Below are positions 8,213-11,316 of a stretch of DNA of 11,316 bases, piece after piece (position 1 is the first letter of the stretch; each line of letters starts with the position of its first letter). The notes below the pieces were generated by a model. It did not search any database and was not told the origin of the DNA. It saw only the letters and a program-made list of their open reading frames with translations. The DNA is taken from positions 61,483-72,798 of the forward strand of contig HF985604.1 in the NCBI GenBank assembly GCA_000431215.1, read 5' to 3'. The position numbers were made by a program, and so were the translations under genes. The DNA comes from Prevotella sp. CAG:1031. Its GTDB lineage: Bacteria; Bacteroidota; Bacteroidia; Bacteroidales; Muribaculaceae.

Positions 8213-8346
8213 ATTCATCAATAATTATCAGTTCTGTTTTGCCCCAATTTGTAAATATCCACGTAGCCCGATAGTCGCACAAAGTGTAGTTTTTTGGCGC
8301 TTAATGTGTGTAGGATGGGGCGTTTGCCTTGTGCGGGATTACGGGG

Positions 8347-9927
8347 TCAGAACTCTGATGTAAAATGGAACTTCAGCTTGGGAAAGTCTTGCTGGGCCAT
8401 GGTCAGGACGTAGTTTGAGTCGGCGAGAAAGACGTCGCGCCCTTCGCGGTCAATGGCCATGAACTGATGTTTGCGGCGCTTGAAGGCTTCGAGGGCTTCC
8501 TGATCGTCGCTTTCGATCCAGCAGGCCTTGTAGAGCGACAGTGGTTCCCAGCGGCAGTTGGCCCCGTATTCGTGGAGCAGACGGTATTGGATGACCTCGA
8601 ACTGAAGCTGACCGACAGTGCCGATAATCTTGCGGCCGTTGAAGGTGTTGGTGAAGAGCTGAGCAACACCTTCGTCCATAAGCTGCTGAATGCCTTTGTC
8701 GAGCTGCTTGGCTTTCATGGGGTCGGTGTTCTCGATATATTTGAACATTTCGGGCGAGAAGCTCGGCAGGCCTTTGAAGTGGAGCTGTTCGCCTGAAGTC
8801 AGGGTGTCGCCGATCTTGAAGTTGCCGTTGTCGGGCAGTCCGACGATGTCGCCCGGAAAAGCTTCGTCGACGATATTCTTTTTCTGGGCCATGAAAGCTG
8901 TCGGGGCAGCGAATTTCATAAGTTTGTTCTGACGCACGTGGCGATATGGGGCGTTCCTTTCAAACGTGCCCGAGCAAACTTTCACAAAGGCTATGCAGCT
9001 GCGGTGGTTCGGATCCATGTTGGCGTGGATCTTGAACACGAAGCCGCTGAAAGCCTCTTCCTGAGGCTCGACGGTGCGCTCTTCGGCTTCGACGGCACGC
9101 GGTTGCGGGGCTATCTCTACGAAGCAGTCGAGCAGTTCCTTGACACCGAATGTGTTGAGCGCCGACCCGAAGAAAACCGGAGCCAGACGACCGCGCAGAT
9201 ATTCCTCTTTGTCGAACTCGGGATATACCCCCTCGATGAGCTCAAGGTCTTCGCGGAGCTGGGCGGCATCGGCCTCGCCGACTTCGGCGTCGATGCGCGG
9301 ATCGTTTATGTCGCTGATCTCATGGCGTTCCGAAACCTTCTGCTTGTCGGGCTTGAAGAGGTCGAGGGTATGCTCATAGATGTTGTAGACGCCTTTGAAC
9401 TTGGCGCCTATATTGATAGGCCACGACAGCGGACGTACGCCGATTTTCAGTTCGCTTTCGAGTTCGTCGAGAATGTCGAACGGGTTGCGCCCCTCGCGGT
9501 CGAGCTTATTGACGAAGATAATCACCGGAGTGTTGCGCATACGGCACACTTCCATGAGTTTGCGGGTCTGCTGCTCGACACCTTTGGCCACGTCGACAAC
9601 GATGATGACCGAGTCGACGGCTGTCAGCGTGCGGTAGGTGTCTTCGGCAAAGTCCTGATGGCCCGGTGTGTCGAGGATGTTTATCTTGTAGTCGCCGTAG
9701 TTGAAGCCCATTACTGAAGTGGCGACCGAGATTCCCCTTTGCTTTTCGATCTCCATCCAGTCGCTCGTTGCCGTCTTCTTGATCTTGTTGCTCTTGACGG
9801 CGCCGGCTACATGGATTGCGCCGCCGAAAAGAAGCAGTTTCTCGGTCAGGGTTGTCTTACCGGCATCGGGGTGGGAGATGATGGCGAATGTGCGTCGCCG
9901 CTTGATTTCGTCACAAAGGTTACTCAT
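8347..9927 (-). CDS. prfC: Peptide chain release factor 3 (RF3)
   Basis: RF3 is the translational GTPase that recycles RF1 and RF2 from the ribosome after peptide release. The 526 residues are close to E. coli RF3 (529). GTPase motifs are complete: G1 SHPDAGKTT (18-26), switch I EKQRGISVATSV (61-72), G3 DTPGH (86-90), G4 NKLD (140-143), G5 region FGSALNTFGV (253-262). Domain II begins near 293 with FSGFVFKIHANMDPNHRS. The RF3 C-terminal region shows PMKAKQLDKGIQQLMDEGVA and GTVGQLQFEVIQYRL (436-450). DPNHR and QLQFEV separate it from EF-G and LepA. Start codon is the CAT at 9925-9927 on the plus strand; the leading MSNLCDEIKRRRTFAIISHP matches the family. It is transcribed away from the small operon at 10118 and converges with the Bro-N gene. 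Confidence 0.97.
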   Translation of the reverse strand: MSNLCDEIKRRRTFAIISHPDAGKTTLTEKLLLFGGAIHVAGAVKSNKIKKTATSDWMEIEKQRGISVATSVMGFNYGDYKINILDTPGHQDFAEDTYRTLTAVDSVIIVVDVAKGVEQQTRKLMEVCRMRNTPVIIFVNKLDREGRNPFDILDELESELKIGVRPLSWPINIGAKFKGVYNIYEHTLDLFKPDKQKVSERHEISDINDPRIDAEVGEADAAQLREDLELIEGVYPEFDKEEYLRGRLAPVFFGSALNTFGVKELLDCFVEIAPQPRAVEAEERTVEPQEEAFSGFVFKIHANMDPNHRSCIAFVKVCSGTFERNAPYRHVRQNKLMKFAAPTAFMAQKKNIVDEAFPGDIVGLPDNGNFKIGDTLTSGEQLHFKGLPSFSPEMFKYIENTDPMKAKQLDKGIQQLMDEGVAQLFTNTFNGRKIIGTVGQLQFEVIQYRLLHEYGANCRWEPLSLYKACWIESDDQEALEAFKRRKHQFMAIDREGRDVFLADSNYVLTMAQQDFPKLKFHFTSEF

Positions 9928-9953
9928 AATACTTGATAAATTGAAAGCGGTTG

Positions 9954-9961
9954 CAAAATTA
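9954..9961 (-). promoter_or_regulatory. Candidate -7 element of the prfC promoter
   Basis: CAAAATTA on the plus strand reads TAATTTTG on the minus strand, an exact match to the Bacteroidota -7 consensus TAnnTTTG. It sits 27 bases upstream of the prfC start. No TTTG lies at the expected 19-21 base spacing; T-rich tracts of the adjacent tandem repeat occupy that region instead. Only the -7 half is therefore well supported. Confidence 0.55.
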
Positions 9962-9962
9962 A

Positions 9963-9984
9963 TGAAAAACCGCTGAAAAACCGC
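9963..9984. repeat. Two perfect tandem copies of an 11-base unit upstream of prfC
   Basis: TGAAAAACCGC occurs at 9963-9973 and again at 9974-9984 with no gap. On the minus strand this reads GCGGTTTTTCA twice, immediately upstream of the candidate prfC -7 element and covering the region where polymerase would contact the promoter. The 11-base period is close to one helical turn, so both copies would face the same side of the DNA. Confidence 0.7.
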
Positions 9985-10065
9985 AGCTTTACATGTATAT
10001 AGCGCCTAAGTCGGTGTGATGATAACTGAAGTGCGTCAAGAAAACTGAACAAAATGTAAAGCAAA

Positions 10066-10097
10066 CTTGTCAATATGAAAAATATTATTTACCTTTG
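10066..10097 (+). promoter_or_regulatory. Bacteroidota-type promoter of the membrane protein/Xre operon
   Basis: TACCTTTG (10090-10097) matches the -7 consensus TAnnTTTG exactly. CTTG (10066-10069) matches three of four bases of the -33 element TTTG, with a 20-base spacer. The start codon at 10118 follows 20 bases later, leaving a short leader. The remainder of the divergent region, about 9985-10065, shows no recognised site. Confidence 0.65.
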
Positions 10098-10117
10098 CCA
10101 TCAAATATTTCAGATAT

Positions 10118-10522
10118 ATGAAAAATCTCCTTTTCCCTCATCAATTTCAGCTCATCGGATGGATTCTGTTCATCCCCGCTCTAATAACGGGAGCTCTGAT
10201 CTGTTTCGGAGTTCTGTCTCTGACAGGCGTTGCCGAACCCGTTGTCAACGACACTGTAATTATCAGCATCGCTCTCGGGGCGCTCTTTATCGTGTGCTCA
10301 AAAGAGCGCAACGAGGATGAGATGACGCGGTCAATCAGACTGGCGTCGCTTCTGAATTCGCTGTACGTCTATGTTATACTGCTTGTTGCATGTACTATCG
10401 CTATAAATGGCATAGCGTTCGTTTGGTTTGCATTTATTAATCTCGGGCTGTTTCCGATTGTTTTCGTCTGCAACTTCAAGTTGGAGATGCGTCGTTATAA
10501 TAAGCTGAGCGACAATGAATAA
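10118..10522 (+). CDS. Small four-helix membrane protein, partner of an Xre-type regulator
   Basis: The 134-residue protein has four likely membrane helices, at about 10-33, 44-60, 78-95 and 98-118. Between helices 2 and 3 lies a short charged loop, SKERNEDEMTRSIRL (61-75). The layout recalls small membrane proteins such as DUF2178 that sit beside short Xre regulators, where a KER/DER-type loop is typical; this likeness is from memory and not certain. A basic tail (KLEMRRYNK) follows the last helix. The stop codon overlaps the next gene's start by 8 bases, so the two are translated from one message and probably act together. Its own promoter lies directly upstream. No catalytic residues are evident; sensing or sequestering the regulator is an inference. 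Confidence 0.75.
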   Translation: MKNLLFPHQFQLIGWILFIPALITGALICFGVLSLTGVAEPVVNDTVIISIALGALFIVCSKERNEDEMTRSIRLASLLNSLYVYVILLVACTIAINGIAFVWFAFINLGLFPIVFVCNFKLEMRRYNKLSDNE

Positions 10523-10715
10523 CCGAATAAAGATTGAACGCGCTGAGATGAATATAACTCAGCAGCAGCTTGCCGACGCCGTCGGTGTGAGCCGCCAGAC
10601 TATTGTCGCGATCGAGAAAAAACGGTTTCTTCCGTCAACACCGCTGGCTCTGAAAATAAGCCGCTTTTTCGGCAAGCCGGTAGAGAAAATTTTTATGCTT
10701 GAAGAAAACGATTAA
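10515..10715 (+). CDS. Short Xre/Cro-family transcriptional regulator (HTH_3)
   Basis: The 66-residue protein is a single Cro/C1-type helix-turn-helix domain with almost nothing added. The HTH core is TQQQLADAVGVSRQTIVAIE (15-34), with the usual LA...GVSRQTI pattern, and the end, ALKISRFFGKPVEKIF, forms the closing helices. It resembles the YozG-like small regulators found next to membrane proteins in Firmicutes and Bacteroidota. It starts within the last codons of the membrane protein gene (8-base overlap) and is followed 11 bases later by the PH-like gene. It likely binds DNA as a dimer and may regulate its own operon. The target site is not visible; no clear inverted repeat was found near the promoter at 10066-10097. 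Confidence 0.9.
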   Translation: MNNRIKIERAEMNITQQQLADAVGVSRQTIVAIEKKRFLPSTPLALKISRFFGKPVEKIFMLEEND

Positions 10716-10726
10716 AAACCATAAAT

Positions 10727-11206
10727 ATGAAAAACCGGGTAAAATTCAGCACATATTCAATAGTTATTACGGCGGCTGTTCTGCTTCTCAGCGCTGTCGG
10801 CATAGTCTCGCTTGTCGGCGAAACCGACAGGCTTGTCATATTCTGCGTAATATTGGGGGTTGCGATTATTTCGGGACTCTATTATTGTCCCGTTTCCGTT
10901 GAAGCGAATCAGTCGGGCATAGTGCTTAATAGACTTATCTCGCGACCCAGATATTTCTCATACGGCGAGATTGCGTCGGTCGACACGTGCTATCCCTCGG
11001 CGGGCGGACTGAGACTCTGCGGCAGTGGCGGACTGTTCGGCTACTGGGGCTATTTCAGCGACATAATGATCGGGACGTACTTCGGCTATTACGGCAGCCG
11101 AAGCCATTGCTTCCTGATAGGACTCACGAGCGGCCGGCAATATGTTATCGGATGCACCGATCCCGCCGCGATAGTCAGCTATATCGAACCGCGCCTGACG
11201 AAATGA
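10727..11206 (+). CDS. Membrane-anchored bacterial PH-like domain protein
   Basis: The 159-residue product has two N-terminal membrane helices (about 9-30 and 35-54), followed by a soluble region (55-159) read as a bacterial PH-like domain. The features used are PVSVEANQSGIVLNRL, a FSYGEIASVD strand, a Gly/Tyr-rich loop GGLFGYWGYF (101-110), then IGTYFGYYG, a CFLIGLTSGRQYVIGC strand pair and a closing helix DPAAIVSYIEP. Similar two-helix plus PH proteins are common as uncharacterised genes in Bacteroidota. It lies 11 bases after the Xre gene with no terminator between them, so it should be the third gene of the operon. No enzymatic motif is present. The family assignment rests on fold-like patterns and memory, so it is moderately sure; the role is unknown. 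Confidence 0.75.
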   Translation: MKNRVKFSTYSIVITAAVLLLSAVGIVSLVGETDRLVIFCVILGVAIISGLYYCPVSVEANQSGIVLNRLISRPRYFSYGEIASVDTCYPSAGGLRLCGSGGLFGYWGYFSDIMIGTYFGYYGSRSHCFLIGLTSGRQYVIGCTDPAAIVSYIEPRLTK

Positions 11207-11316
11207 ACATCTCGGGAAGTCCTTTGAACGTCTCACGACCTATATCGGAGAATGAATATATCCTACCCTGACGCACAGGCATTAGGATCGGCGAGGGTTC
11301 AAGACCTTTGCCTATG

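Noticed and set aside
8281..8300. T run at 8290-8295 as a terminator for the Bro-N gene
   Set aside because: The bases before it form only a weak 4-base stem with wobble, so no intrinsic terminator is supported.
8938..9717. Long plus-strand frame across prfC
   Set aside because: It is complementary to the RF3 coding sequence, which has all GTPase motifs; its own translation shows no family pattern.
11207..11316. Short frames after the PH-like gene: one of 22 residues starting at 11203, and one open from ATG 11252 to the window end
   Set aside because: The first is very short, and the second has only about 21 codons visible with no recognisable sequence. GACCTTTG at 11303-11310 resembles a -7 element but has one mismatch and no -33 partner.

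Overview
The window looks like a chromosomal segment from a Bacteroidales gut-type bacterium, most likely near the Muribaculaceae; the family-level placement is an inference. Four things point there: a gliding-motility/type IX secretion C-terminal sorting domain, a FeoA-FeoB fusion, promoters that fit the Bacteroidota consensus (-33 TTTG, -7 TAnnTTTG), and starts without obvious Shine-Dalgarno sequences. Sampled lines of the core genes are about 55-58% G+C.

Left part (1-4776, all +): the 3' end of a secreted type IX cargo protein, a periplasmic or surface lytic transglycosylase, and uvrA, the damage-recognition ATPase of nucleotide excision repair. uvrA overlaps the transglycosylase gene by 16 bases, so the two are probably co-transcribed. 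Middle (4777-7252, +): a well-formed Bacteroidota promoter, with a 22-base inverted repeat over its -33 element, drives a fused feoAB ferrous-iron transporter. Next (7253-8346): an accessory gene of lower G+C (about 45-47% in sampled lines) encodes a Bro-N protein with a DinD-like C-terminal half. It sits between housekeeping genes and converges on prfC.

Right part: prfC (release factor 3) lies on the minus strand. It shares a 190-base divergent intergenic region (9928-10117) with a small + strand operon. That operon holds a four-helix membrane protein, a 66-residue Xre/Cro-type regulator overlapping it by 8 bases, and a two-helix membrane protein with a bacterial PH-like domain. This compact membrane-sensor/repressor-like module is the least explained part of the window. 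The last 110 bases hold no gene I can support.

No rRNA, tRNA, CRISPR array, IS element or attachment site was recognised. No gene-free stretch exceeds 300 bases; the longest are 8177-8346 and 9928-10117, both described below.
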